The notes below the pieces were generated by a model, which did not search any database, was not told the DNA's origin, and was given only the letters and a program-made list of their open reading frames with translations. 44,752 nucleotides of DNA from Thermoplasmata archaeon (GTDB lineage: Archaea > Thermoplasmatota > Thermoplasmata > Lutacidiplasmatales > UBA184), in assembly GCA_027314915.1 (NCBI GenBank), contig DAHUZZ010000015.1, forward strand, positions 1 through 44,752. Reading direction: 5' to 3'. The position numbers were made by a program, and so were the translations under genes. This document shows, piece after piece, positions 22,491 through 30,673 of the stretch; within the stretch, counting starts at the first letter, position 1, and every line of letters starts with the position of its first letter.

Positions 22491-25220
22491 ATGATCCTGA
22501 GCCGCCTCAAGGTCCACAACCTCCGCTCCTACACCTCCGCCCACCTCGAGCTCGGGCCCGGCATCACGCTGCTCACGGGGGACGTCGGGTCCGGGAAGAC
22601 CTCGCTGCTCTACGCCATCGAGATGGCGCTCTTCGGCTTCGCCGAGGTGGAGCCCGCCTACCTGGTCCGCCACCGGGCCCGGGAGGCCGAGGTGACCCTC
22701 ACCCTCGCCTCGGAGGGCCACACGCACGAGCTCCGCCGCCGTTTCCGGCGCCGGACCCTGCGCGGCCGGGAGAGCTTCGAGATCGAGGAGAACAGCTTCG
22801 CGACCGACGGCCAGAGGACCCGCTACTCGGCGACCGAGCTCAAGCAGCGCGCCATCGACCTCCTGGGCTTCCCGGACAACCCGAACCCCCGCGCCCACTC
22901 CGACGTCTGGCGATGGGCGGTGTACATCCCCCAGGAGCGGATGCGCGAGGTCCTCCTGCAGAGCCCCTCGGAGCGGCTCGAGACCGCGCGCAAGGCGCTC
23001 GGGCTCGAGCAGTACCGCACCGCGGCCGAGAATGCCGCGGAGGTGGCCACCGAGCTCCGCCACATCGCCCAGCTCGACGAGGTCCGCGCGGAGGCGCTCG
23101 CCCACTGGACCGAGGAGCTCCCGCGCTGGTCCGCGATCCGGATCACCCGGTCGCGGGAGCTCGAGGAGCTCGAGTCCGAGGCGCTCACCCGGCGCCGCGA
23201 GGAGGAGGCCGCGCGCGGCGAGCTCGCCCGCTGGGAGGCGGCCCGGGTCGAGCGGGAGCGGGACCGCCGGGAGCTCGAGCGGCTCCGGAAGGCCGAGGAG
23301 GACCAGCGCCGGGACCGGGCCGAACGCGTGGACCGACGCGCCGGACACGAGCGGCTCCTCGGGGAGCTCCGCGCCCGGACCGAGCGGACCCGGACCCAGA
23401 GGACCGCGCTCGAGCCCGCGCTCGCGCCCGGGGCCGGCCTCGAGGAGCGTCTCCGCGAGCTCGAGCTCGCGCTCCGGGAGACCGAGCGCACGGTCGCCGA
23501 CCGGGCCCGCGCCGAGGCCACCCGCGCCGCGCTCGACCGGTCCCTTGCGGAGCAGGAGCGCTCGCGGCAGCTTCTGGAGCGGGAACGGACGGAGCTCGCC
23601 CGCCGATCGGAGGCGGCCGGGGCCGAGCGGCCGCTCCGGGAGCCGCCGGCCCCGACCCCGCGGGACCTCCCGACGATCCAGCATGATCTCGACGCGCACC
23701 GGGCCGAGAACGACTCGGCCATCGGCGGGCTCGCGCGCGCCCGGCAGGTCGCGACCGAGACCGAGGAGCTCCTCCGCCTGGGCACCTGCCCGCGCTGCCA
23801 GCAGCCGGTGCGCCCCGAGGAGTACGTCCGTCATCTCGAGGAGGCGCGGGGCGCCCTCCGGACCGCGGAGGAGCGCTCCCGCGCCCTCCACGAGGAGATC
23901 CGGCGGCTCGACGAGGAGCGGGCGAGCCGGGAACGGTACGAGCGGGCCCGGGAGCGGTTCGAGCTCGTCCAGGCCGGGCGCCGCCAGCTCGAGGAGCAGC
24001 TCCGGGCCGTGGACGCCCGCCGGACCGAGATGGAACGCCGGCACGTAGAGATGCTCGAAGAGCGCGGACGCGCGGAGGCCGAGTGGGTCCGGCTCGCCCC
24101 GGCCGCGGAGGCGCGGACCCGCCTCGAAGAGGACCGCGAGCGGCTCGCGGAGGAGCGGACCCGGAGGGACCACGCCCGCGCGGAGGCGACGCGGCTCGAG
24201 GAGGAGCTCCGGGGGGCCGAGGCCCGGCGCGAGCTCCTCGAGGGGGAGCGCGCGCGGCTCGCGCGGGAGATCGCGGAGCTGGACGAACGGATCCGGGCGA
24301 CGGCGGAGGAGGCGGGCCGCCTCGAGCGCCCGGAGGAGGAGACCGAGCGGACGGAGCGGGCGCTGACGGAGGCCCGGAGCCTCAGCGAGCGGACGCGGGC
24401 GGAGCTCGAGCGGACGATGGGCCGGCTCGCGACCACCCGCGCGGCGGTCGAGGAGGCCGACCGGCGCATCACCGAGGCCGACCGGGGCGTGCGCGACCGG
24501 GCCGAGCGGATCGCGGAGGCGGACCATGCCCGGGCCCTCGCCGCCTGGGTCGCCCGGGAGTTCGTGGAGAGCGTCCTCGACCTGGAACGGAAGCGGCTCT
24601 CCCGGGCCCAGGGCGAGTTCAACCGCGCCCTCGCGCGCTACTTCCAGATCCTGATCGAGGACCCGAGCCTCGTGGCCCGGGCCGATCTCTCCTTCTCCCC
24701 GAGCGTGGAGATCGACGGCGAGCCGACGCCGGCGGAGGCGCTGAGCGGGGGCGAGCGGACGGCGCTGGCGCTCGCCTTCCGCCTCGCCATGGGCCGGGTG
24801 GTCCGCTCGGCCGGCCGGCTCAAGCTCGAGACGCTGGTGCTGGACGAGCCGACCGACGGCTTCTCCCCCGAGCAGGTGGCCCGGATGAGCGAGCTGCTCG
24901 GCGAGCTCGAGCTCGCGCAGATCCTCCTGGTCTCCCACGAGGGCGGTCTCGCGGGCATCGCCGACCACGTGATCGAGGTCGTGAAGGAGGGCGGGAAGTC
25001 GGCCCTGCGGCCGGGCGGGTTGCCCCTGCCCGAGGAGGAGGGGGAGGCGCCCGAGCCCACGGCGCCGGCCGCCGTGCGGCGCCAACGGAGGCCGTCCGCC
25101 GCCCCGGACGGGCTCACCGGAGCTGCCGCTGGAATTCCTCCGGGGCCCACGGAGGGCCCTCGGCGATCCGAAGATTCTCGCTCAGGTGCTCCGGCCGCTT
25201 CTGACCGACCAGCGTCGTGA
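22491..25220 (+). CDS. rad50: DNA double-strand break repair ATPase Rad50
   Basis: 909-residue SMC-like ATPase. Walker A is GDVGSGKT (30-37), the zinc hook CPRC (Cys433, Cys436) sits at the middle of a long Glu/Arg-rich antiparallel coiled coil (about 190-720), and the second half-site has the signature LSGGERTA (751-758), Walker B LVLDEP (Asp785, Glu786) and the VSHE switch His. Dimers clamp DNA and control Mre11. The coiled coil is short compared with eukaryotic Rad50 but usual for archaea. The last 60 or so residues after the ATPase lobe are low-complexity and overlap the converging aldo/keto reductase gene by 107 nt, so the tail may be dispensable or the stop poorly conserved. ATG 22491 is six bases after mre11. 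Confidence 0.94.
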   Translation: MILSRLKVHNLRSYTSAHLELGPGITLLTGDVGSGKTSLLYAIEMALFGFAEVEPAYLVRHRAREAEVTLTLASEGHTHELRRRFRRRTLRGRESFEIEENSFATDGQRTRYSATELKQRAIDLLGFPDNPNPRAHSDVWRWAVYIPQERMREVLLQSPSERLETARKALGLEQYRTAAENAAEVATELRHIAQLDEVRAEALAHWTEELPRWSAIRITRSRELEELESEALTRRREEEAARGELARWEAARVERERDRRELERLRKAEEDQRRDRAERVDRRAGHERLLGELRARTERTRTQRTALEPALAPGAGLEERLRELELALRETERTVADRARAEATRAALDRSLAEQERSRQLLERERTELARRSEAAGAERPLREPPAPTPRDLPTIQHDLDAHRAENDSAIGGLARARQVATETEELLRLGTCPRCQQPVRPEEYVRHLEEARGALRTAEERSRALHEEIRRLDEERASRERYERARERFELVQAGRRQLEEQLRAVDARRTEMERRHVEMLEERGRAEAEWVRLAPAAEARTRLEEDRERLAEERTRRDHARAEATRLEEELRGAEARRELLEGERARLAREIAELDERIRATAEEAGRLERPEEETERTERALTEARSLSERTRAELERTMGRLATTRAAVEEADRRITEADRGVRDRAERIAEADHARALAAWVAREFVESVLDLERKRLSRAQGEFNRALARYFQILIEDPSLVARADLSFSPSVEIDGEPTPAEALSGGERTALALAFRLAMGRVVRSAGRLKLETLVLDEPTDGFSPEQVARMSELLGELELAQILLVSHEGGLAGIADHVIEVVKEGGKSALRPGGLPLPEEEGEAPEPTAPAAVRRQRRPSAAPDGLTGAAAGIPPGPTEGPRRSEDSRSGAPAASDRPAS

Positions 25221-26220
25221 GCGCCCCGGGCGCGGACCGGGCGAACTGGATCGCGGTCTGGGCGGGGGTGAGCCCGTCGGAGGAGGGTCCGTTCCGGGCG
25301 AACTGGCCCTGCCCGAGCGGGACGCTCGTGAAGCATCCGAGGCCCAGCTCGGCCGCCGCCTCGAAGAGCGTGCGCCGCGCCCCCGCGACCGGCTGGTTGC
25401 GGAGCTGGGCCGCCTCGGGCATGGCGAGGTTGAACGGGAACTGGATGAACTTGAAGCCGTGCGACTCCCCGCCCACCCCCCGGGCGACCGCCACCGCCTC
25501 CTCGAGGGAGAGGAAGCTGCTGTCGGAGCGGGGCACCCGGAGGGCGTCCCACGTGGCGATGCCGTAGGTCCGGATCCGACCCTGCCGGCGGAACCGCTCG
25601 TAGAGCTCGAACGCCGCGGTGAGACGGTCGAGGAAGGCGGTGCGCCCGAGCGCCGGCAGCTGCGCGTCGGCCGCGTTGTGCAAGTACACGAGGTCGATCG
25701 TCTTGAGCCCCAGGTTCCGCTCGCTGCGGGCGAGCTGGTCGGTCAGGTAGCCCACGCTCATCGCGTGGGAGTCGTCCACGAGGTCGCGGCGGGCGAGCAC
25801 CCCGGTGGAGAAGAGCTCCTGTTCGACCCACTCCTCGGGAGGGAGCCCCGACTCCCCGTCGGGTGCGAGGTACCCGTGCTTCGTCGCGACGAAGACCTCC
25901 TCCCGCGCGAGCCGTCCCGAGGCGATGAGCCGGCCGAGGGCCCGCCCCACGCTGCGCTCCGCCCGCTGGTGCCGGTAGTTGATCGCCGTGTCGAGGACGT
26001 TCGCGCGGCCGGACTCCGTGCAGATCCGGACCGCCTGCTCCACCGCGAAGTCGGTCGCCCCGTCGGGCGGGCCGATGTAGGTCCCGAGGCCGAGCGAGCT
26101 CAGGGTGAGGCCGCCCGGGCCGGCCCGGAAGTGCGTCGCGGGGAGGTGGTGGCGGGCCACGGCCCGGTCGGCGAAGGAGCGGGTGCCCTCCGGCGTCGCC
26201 CACCCTTCGATCGCCGGCAC
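25114..26220 (-). CDS. Aldo/keto reductase
   Basis: 368-residue TIM-barrel NAD(P)H oxidoreductase of the aldo/keto reductase superfamily. The catalytic tetrad is visible: Asp77 and Tyr82 in LDTAINY, Lys114 in VATKHG and His181 in VYLHNA. The C-terminal cofactor-binding region is less clear (TTLVGQKRPEHL fits the usual adenosine-phosphate loop). GTG 26220 is supported by a minus-strand TATA-like GTTAAGC (26243-26249) about 26 nt upstream, so the message is probably leaderless. The 3' end overlaps rad50 by 107 nt on the opposite strand. Substrate unknown; archaeal members reduce aldehydes and sugars. Confidence 0.88.
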   Translation of the reverse strand: MPAIEGWATPEGTRSFADRAVARHHLPATHFRAGPGGLTLSSLGLGTYIGPPDGATDFAVEQAVRICTESGRANVLDTAINYRHQRAERSVGRALGRLIASGRLAREEVFVATKHGYLAPDGESGLPPEEWVEQELFSTGVLARRDLVDDSHAMSVGYLTDQLARSERNLGLKTIDLVYLHNAADAQLPALGRTAFLDRLTAAFELYERFRRQGRIRTYGIATWDALRVPRSDSSFLSLEEAVAVARGVGGESHGFKFIQFPFNLAMPEAAQLRNQPVAGARRTLFEAAAELGLGCFTSVPLGQGQFARNGPSSDGLTPAQTAIQFARSAPGALTTLVGQKRPEHLSENLRIAEGPPWAPEEFQRQLR

Positions 26221-26342
26221 GCCCTCGAGGTGCTTCGGGTACGCTTAACGGTGGCGCGCGTCGGCGCGCCGTCCGCTTCAAGACCCGGGGCCGCTAGCGG
26301 GCACCGGGAGGCTTCGAACTGCCCCGACGCAAGTACGGCCGG

Positions 26343-26435
26343 ATGCGCAAGCCGATCCCGAAGCTGACCCCGGAGAAGTGCCGGTTCTGCCGGCTCAAGC
26401 GTCCGTGCCCGATCCACGGGCGGTCGATCAGTTAG
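26343..26435 (+). CDS. 30-residue zinc-finger protein
   Basis: A very short gene, MRKPIPKLTPEK followed by a CRFC...CPIH finger (Cys-x2-Cys-x5-Cys-x2-His) and a basic surround, ending at TAG 26435. The in-frame codons just before the ATG would read LPRRKYGR, which also looks protein-like, but only a CTG (26319) could start it and a stop lies at 26295. The basic, finger-bearing composition resembles small archaeal ribosome- or nucleic-acid-associated proteins. It lies between divergent and convergent neighbours in a gap of about 230 nt. Family unknown; that it is a gene is likely because the metal ligands are ordered so well. Confidence 0.5.
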   Translation: MRKPIPKLTPEKCRFCRLKRPCPIHGRSIS

Positions 26436-26454
26436 GGCGGGGCGGGCCCGGGGC

Positions 26455-27978
26455 CTACCGCGCCGAGCGGCCCGGGGGGAACTTTCCCGGAAGGACCGGG
26501 AGCGACGACGGGGCCCGTTCCCGCGGCACCGGCTCCCGGGGGGGTCGCTTCCGGCCGAGGAGGAGCGGCGTGGCGACCAGGTCATGGAACCGCTGGCCGG
26601 CCTCCTCGAGGGACCGGAGGACCTCGGGCGAGAGCGAGCGGCGGAGCTGCGCGAGCTGCGCCTCCCAGGCGAACCGAAGCTGCTCCCACCGGTACATCTT
26701 CTCCGGGTAGGCTGCCTCGAAGAGGAGGGTCCGGCCGCCGGTCTTCTTCGGGGCCCGGCCGAGGGAGCGGAGGCGGTCCTTCACGAGCTCGTGGAAGCGG
26801 GTCCCGGGCAGCGGCACCGCGATCGACACCGAGTACTCCTCGGGGCTGAACTCCCGGAAGAGCTCGTGCGTCGCCTCGATGTCCTCCGGGGTCTCGCCGG
26901 GATAGCCCAGCATGAGGAACCAGAACTGGCGGACGTGGTGCTCGCGCAGCTGCTGCGCCACCTGACGGATCTGGCCGAGCCGGGTCCCCCGGTTCATCAG
27001 GTCGAGCATCCGCTGGCTCCCGCTCTCGACGCCCAGGTAGACCCGCTCCAGGCCCGCCTCCCGCATCCGGTCGAGGAGCTCGGGCTTGAGGAGGTCCACC
27101 CGCGCGAGGCACTCGAACTTGAGCTTCAGGTCCCGCGCGATCATCCCGTCGAGGAGCGACAGGAGCCAGCCGCGCTGGATGCCGAAGACGTCGTCGCAGA
27201 ACCGCACGTAGTCGACCCGGTACCGCCGCTTGAGCTCGGTGAGCTCCTCCAGCACCCGCTCGGGCGACTGCTGGCGGAAGCTCCGGCCGAAGGTCGGCTT
27301 CGAGCACCAGGAGCAGTCGAACGGGCAGCCCCGGCTCGTCAGGAGCGCCGCGCGGCGCTCCCCGGTCCGGGCTTCCCAGCTCCGCAGATAGGATTCCATG
27401 TCGAGGAGGTCCCATGCCGGCAGCGGCAGCCGGTCGAGTTCCCTCAGGTAGGGCCGCGGGGGTCCCCGCACGGTCCGCCCCCCGACCCGGGTCACCACGC
27501 CGGGCTCGCCCGCGATCGGCTCGCCCCGGGCGACCTTCTCGGCGAGCGCCGAGATCGTGAGCTCCCCCTCCCCGAGGACCACCGCGTCGAACCCGCCCTC
27601 CAGGTAGAGCTCGGGCCGGCTCGCGGAGTCCGGCCCGCCGGCCACCGCGAGCGCCCCGGCCTCCCGCGCGCGTGCCGCGACCCGGAGGGCGCGGGGGACC
27701 GTGAGACTCTTCGTGTGCACGCCGACGATCTCCGGACGGAACCTTCGGAGCGGCTCGTCGAGCGGCTCGAGATCCCGGGCGAAGGTGAGGTCCGCGAGCG
27801 CGACCGGCGTGCCCCCGGCCCGCAGGTAGCCGGCCAGGGTGAGGAGGCTCAGGGAGGGATAGAGCTCGACGAACTTCCGCTCCATCGGGTCCTCGCGGGC
27901 GACGTAGGGGTCGACGAGGAGGATCCGGGCCCCCGGACCCGGCGCGGGAGGTTCCGGCCCGCGCGCGGGCTCAGGCAT
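26455..27978 (-). CDS. Cobalamin-binding domain radical SAM enzyme
   Basis: 507 residues. The N-terminal half (about 17-150) is a Rossmann-like cobalamin-binding domain (ILLVDPY, PEIVGVHTKS, AVAGGPDSASRPE, DAVVLGEGE). The radical SAM core begins at TSRGCPFDCSWC, with Cys218, Cys222 and Cys225 holding the [4Fe-4S] cluster, and continues through FCDDVFG, YLGVESGSQRML and LGYPGETPEDI, which are typical of class B/elongator-type B12 radical SAM proteins. Such enzymes methylate unreactive carbons or rearrange substrates such as lipids, hopanoids or pigments. ATG 27978 overlaps the ferredoxin stop by 8 nt, so it is the last gene of a scaffold-ferredoxin-rSAM operon. No cobalamin DxHxxG motif is visible. 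Substrate unknown. Confidence 0.88.
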   Translation of the reverse strand: MPEPARGPEPPAPGPGARILLVDPYVAREDPMERKFVELYPSLSLLTLAGYLRAGGTPVALADLTFARDLEPLDEPLRRFRPEIVGVHTKSLTVPRALRVAARAREAGALAVAGGPDSASRPELYLEGGFDAVVLGEGELTISALAEKVARGEPIAGEPGVVTRVGGRTVRGPPRPYLRELDRLPLPAWDLLDMESYLRSWEARTGERRAALLTSRGCPFDCSWCSKPTFGRSFRQQSPERVLEELTELKRRYRVDYVRFCDDVFGIQRGWLLSLLDGMIARDLKLKFECLARVDLLKPELLDRMREAGLERVYLGVESGSQRMLDLMNRGTRLGQIRQVAQQLREHHVRQFWFLMLGYPGETPEDIEATHELFREFSPEEYSVSIAVPLPGTRFHELVKDRLRSLGRAPKKTGGRTLLFEAAYPEKMYRWEQLRFAWEAQLAQLRRSLSPEVLRSLEEAGQRFHDLVATPLLLGRKRPPREPVPRERAPSSLPVLPGKFPPGRSAR

Positions 27979-28174
27979 GGCGTCGCCTCGTCGGCCGGGC
28001 CCGCCCTCCGGAGAGGGCGCCCACGGGACAGTAGGGGATGCACCAGCCGCATCCGGTGCAGTGGTCGAGGACCCGGAGCTGCTCCGGCTCGAGCTCGAGC
28101 GCGTTCGGCGGACAGACGCCCGTGCAGAGCCCGCAGAGTACGCAGACGTCCGGATCGACCACGACCGCGGTCAC
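27971..28174 (-). CDS. 2[4Fe-4S] ferredoxin
   Basis: 67-residue bacterial-type ferredoxin. CVLCGLCTGVCPPN and CTGCGWCIPYCPVG are two complete CxxCxxCxxxCP boxes, enough for two [4Fe-4S] clusters. The start is GTG 28174, overlapping the scaffold gene stop as GTGA, and the gene's own stop overlaps the following radical SAM start by 8 nt. The basic tail PTRRRHA is odd for a ferredoxin. It is a natural electron donor for the radical SAM enzyme encoded next, which needs an electron to reduce its cluster. Confidence 0.85.
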   Translation of the reverse strand: MTAVVVDPDVCVLCGLCTGVCPPNALELEPEQLRVLDHCTGCGWCIPYCPVGALSGGRARPTRRRHA

Positions 28175-28596
28175 GGAGGGCTTGGCCCCGCCTCGGAGGC
28201 GGCGGGAATCTCCGCCGTCTCGGAATTCCCCTGGAGGGCCCGGCCGAGCGCCACGAACCCGGTCAGGGCGCACTTCACCCGGACCGGCGAGAGCGGGATG
28301 CCCACCATCTTGAAGATGTCCTCGCGGGAGATCGCGGTGACCTCCTTGACCGTGTGGCCCTGGACCTTCTGGGTGAGGAGCGAGGCGGTCGCGACGCTGA
28401 TGGCGCAGCCGTCGCCGGAGAACCGGACCTCCTCCACCCGTTCGTGCGCGTCGTCGAGCCGGAGCTCCATCCGGATGTGATCGCCGCACAACGGGTTGCT
28501 CTCCTCCCCCCGGAGCGTGGCGCCCGGAAGCTCCCCGAAGTTCTTGGGCGCGCGGTAGTGCTGGAGGATGACCTCCTGGTACATGTCATACGCCAT
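28171..28596 (-). CDS. sufU: Fe-S cluster assembly scaffold, SufU/IscU family
   Basis: 141 residues from ATG 28596. Conserved ligands are Cys37 and Asp39 in NPLCGDH, Cys64 in GDGCAIS and Cys109 in RVKCALTG. The Lys before the last Cys is typical of SufU rather than IscU, but the spacing between the second and third Cys (44 residues) is that of IscU, because SufU's usual insertion is missing. Longer upstream starts (to 28788) give low-complexity sequence and are rejected. It holds zinc or a nascent cluster for sulfur transfer from SufS. It begins an overlapping operon with a ferredoxin and a radical SAM enzyme, away from the suf genes at 30.7-38.8 kb. A TATA-like GTTTAGTAG is about 60 nt upstream. 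Confidence 0.87.
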   Translation of the reverse strand: MAYDMYQEVILQHYRAPKNFGELPGATLRGEESNPLCGDHIRMELRLDDAHERVEEVRFSGDGCAISVATASLLTQKVQGHTVKEVTAISREDIFKMVGIPLSPVRVKCALTGFVALGRALQGNSETAEIPAASEAGPSPP

Positions 28597-28648
28597 CGAC
28601 GGTCTGCCCGGTTTCCGGCCTGTCCGGTCCCCGCCAGCAGACCGTCGA
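28596..28648. promoter_or_regulatory. 12-bp perfect inverted repeat and TATA box at the sufU promoter
   Basis: TCGACGGTCTGC at 28596-28607 and its exact complement GCAGACCGTCGA at 28637-28648 are separated by 29 bp. The left arm includes the A of the sufU ATG. A minus-strand TATA box, CGTTTAGTAG (28653-28662), lies just beyond the right arm, so the expected transcription start falls between the arms. Arm centres are about 41 bp apart, near four helical turns. This fits two operator half-sites; if the start is further upstream the arms could also form an mRNA hairpin that hides the ATG. Confidence 0.5.
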
Positions 28649-29026
28649 GAGGCTACTAAACGCCTTCCGAGAGCCCGCAGGACGAGCCGACCCGGTCGGC
28701 AGCGACCGAGAGGGGGGCAAACTCCTCCACCGGCCCGCGGCGACCTCACGGGTCGAGCCCGGGAGAAAACCCGTCGGGGGTCGAACATCTGCCCCGGAGG
28801 GGGCCGGCTCCGACCGCAGGGTCAGCCGTCGGAGGGTGGAGTGGGCGGACCACCGCACGGCCTCACGCCCTCGATGGTGGGGATCCAGCACTCGGTTCCG
28901 ACCAGGCTGTTGAAACGGCCGTACGTCGTCCGGGTGAGCCCCGCCCGGAGTTCCGGAAGCCGGGACCGGGCGGCCGCCGGGCCCCGAACCGCGGCCGATC
29001 TTCCCGACGGCGCGCGAGGCGTCCCC
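28649..29026. other. Gap between sufU and the GltD-like gene
   Basis: The sufU promoter occupies the left end. The rest is GC-rich, with no recognised RNA or ORF of good quality. A minus-strand frame (28822-29049) has a C-terminal stretch with strong third-position GC but no start signal and no recognisable motif. No tRNA cloverleaf was found by eye. Confidence 0.4.
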
Positions 29027-30487
29027 CTAGAACTCCCACGTCGGGCCACCGTAGCCTTCGGGGAGCTTGGGCGGGCTCGATCCGCCGAACGGATCCGGCC
29101 GGGGAAGGGGCTTCGTGCCGAGCTTCCGGCTCACGTACGCATCGATCGCCTCGGCCACCTTGGTGCCGGCGCCCATCGCGTGGACCACCGACCTCCCGCC
29201 GGTGGCGAAGACGCCCTCCCGGTCGGTCATCCACCCCTCGCGCTGCCCCTGCGGCCAGCCCTGGCGCCCGAAGGTGAAGTCCAGATCGGGGGAGAACCCC
29301 GTGAGGTCCGCCGTCTCGCCGACGGCGATGATCACCGTATCGCACTCGAAGGGCTCCTCCGGTCCGTGGGTCATCTCGACCCGGCGGCGGCCCGTCGCAT
29401 CCGGCGGCGCGAGCTGGGTCGGCACGAGCACCACCCGCTCCACGTGGTCCGCGCCCTCGATCCGGACGGGGGCGCGCTCGAAGAGGTAGTGGATCCCCTC
29501 CACCTCCCCGCCGACGACCTCCTCCTCTCCGGCGGACATGTCGTCCTTCTTCCGACGGTAGACCACGGTCACATCCCCCCGACCGTCCAGCCTCAGCGCC
29601 GATCGGGCGGCGTCCATCGCCACGTCGCCCCCGCCGACGACCACCGTCTTCCGGCCGGTCCGGCCGAAGAGCCCCTGGGGGGAGGTGTTCATGGCGAGGA
29701 GGAAGGGGAGCGCCGAGAAGACTCCCGGGAGCTCCTCGCCGGGAAGGCCGAGCCGGCGCGGGGCGGAGGCGCCGATGCAGACGAGCACGGCGAGGTAGCC
29801 GTCCTCGAGGAGGCTTCCGGGCGAGTAGTCCGTCCCCGCGCGCTTCCCGACCACGAAGGTGATGTCGAGCTTCCGGAACCGGGCGAGGTCCCAGCCGAGC
29901 TCGTCGCCCTCGAGGTGGTACTTCGGGATCGTCTGCATCTGGCCCCCGAGGATCGCCTCCGACTCGAAGACGGAGACCGAGTACCCCCTCAGCCCGAGCT
30001 CCCACGCGGCCATGATCCCCGTGGGACCGGCCCCGATCACGGCGATCCGGCGGTGCTTGGGGGCGCTCGGGACGTAGACCAGGTCCGAGTTCCCGAACTC
30101 GAGGGCCGCCCGCTTCAGGTGCCGGATCGCGATCGGCGTGCCGCGCCCGCCCACGACGCAGTCCTCCTCGCAGTAGTGGTAGCAGGTCTTGCAGAGGACC
30201 GAGGAGAGCGGGTCGTCCCGGAGCGTGAGCCGCGCCGCCTCGTCGAACCGCCGCTGCGCGATGAGCTGGATGTACCCGCGGCAATCCTGGGCGATGGGGC
30301 AGGCCTGCACGCAATAGGGCATGCCGCAGTCGAGGCACCGCTGCGCCTCCAGCACCGCCTCCTCGAGACGGTAGGGCTCCTCGAGGAGGGCGAACCCGCC
30401 CCGGCGCTCCTCCCGGGTGCCGGTGCGGATGGGCACCCGCTCGTACTGGCGGACGCGCTCGAACTCGGTGGGGATCGACTCGGGCAT
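29027..30487 (-). CDS. GltD-like NADPH-dependent flavoprotein oxidoreductase with two [4Fe-4S] clusters
   Basis: 486 residues of the glutamate synthase small-subunit/sulfide dehydrogenase family. The N-terminal adrenodoxin-like cluster domain has Cys51, 54, 59, 63 and Cys99, 102, 106, 110. FAD binds at VIGAGPTG (150-157) and NADPH at VVGGGDVAMDAA. GEE and a second dinucleotide site complete the fold. In bacteria the partner large subunit GltB makes glutamate, but no GltB is near, and archaeal relatives act as NADPH:ferredoxin-type or sulfide-linked oxidoreductases. It diverges from sufD. A weak TATA-like GGATTATCG is about 70 nt upstream. Molecular class firm, partner unknown. Confidence 0.87.
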   Translation of the reverse strand: MPESIPTEFERVRQYERVPIRTGTREERRGGFALLEEPYRLEEAVLEAQRCLDCGMPYCVQACPIAQDCRGYIQLIAQRRFDEAARLTLRDDPLSSVLCKTCYHYCEEDCVVGGRGTPIAIRHLKRAALEFGNSDLVYVPSAPKHRRIAVIGAGPTGIMAAWELGLRGYSVSVFESEAILGGQMQTIPKYHLEGDELGWDLARFRKLDITFVVGKRAGTDYSPGSLLEDGYLAVLVCIGASAPRRLGLPGEELPGVFSALPFLLAMNTSPQGLFGRTGRKTVVVGGGDVAMDAARSALRLDGRGDVTVVYRRKKDDMSAGEEEVVGGEVEGIHYLFERAPVRIEGADHVERVVLVPTQLAPPDATGRRRVEMTHGPEEPFECDTVIIAVGETADLTGFSPDLDFTFGRQGWPQGQREGWMTDREGVFATGGRSVVHAMGAGTKVAEAIDAYVSRKLGTKPLPRPDPFGGSSPPKLPEGYGGPTWEF

Positions 30488-30644
30488 GGTGCTTTTCTTC
30501 GGACCCGCCGGGAAGGAGCCCCGCGGGTGGGCCCGAACGCCCCGCGCGGGCGATAATCCCTCCCGATTACGCCGGGAACCGCCTTCCCTTGCATCGCCCC
30601 CCCGGCCCGGGAGACCCCCGGCCCGCAGCCGCGCCGTCGCTCAG

Positions 30645-30653
30645 CTTATTATC
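30645..30653 (+). promoter_or_regulatory. TATA box of sufD, leaderless
   Basis: CTTATTATC is centred 25 nt before ATG 30674, the standard archaeal spacing, so transcription should begin at or next to the start codon. Confidence 0.65.
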
Positions 30654-30673
30654 CCCGCACCGGTCAAAACTCT

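Noticed and set aside
20574-25085. Very long minus-strand open frame opposite mre11-rad50
   Set aside because: Shadow frame produced by high GC at the codon positions of rad50; translation is low-complexity with no domain.
22491-25220. Repeated short tracts in the Rad50 coiled coil as DNA repeats
   Set aside because: These reflect repeated Glu/Arg/Leu codons of the coiled coil rather than true DNA repeats.
28840-28935. Possible tRNA or structured RNA on the plus strand
   Set aside because: Short complementary pieces such as ACGGCC/GGCCGT exist, but no cloverleaf, T-loop or other family pattern could be built.
28822-29049. 75-residue minus-strand frame before sufU
   Set aside because: The C-terminal part looks protein-like, but it overlaps the GltD-like stop, has no promoter or SD, and no recognisable fold.
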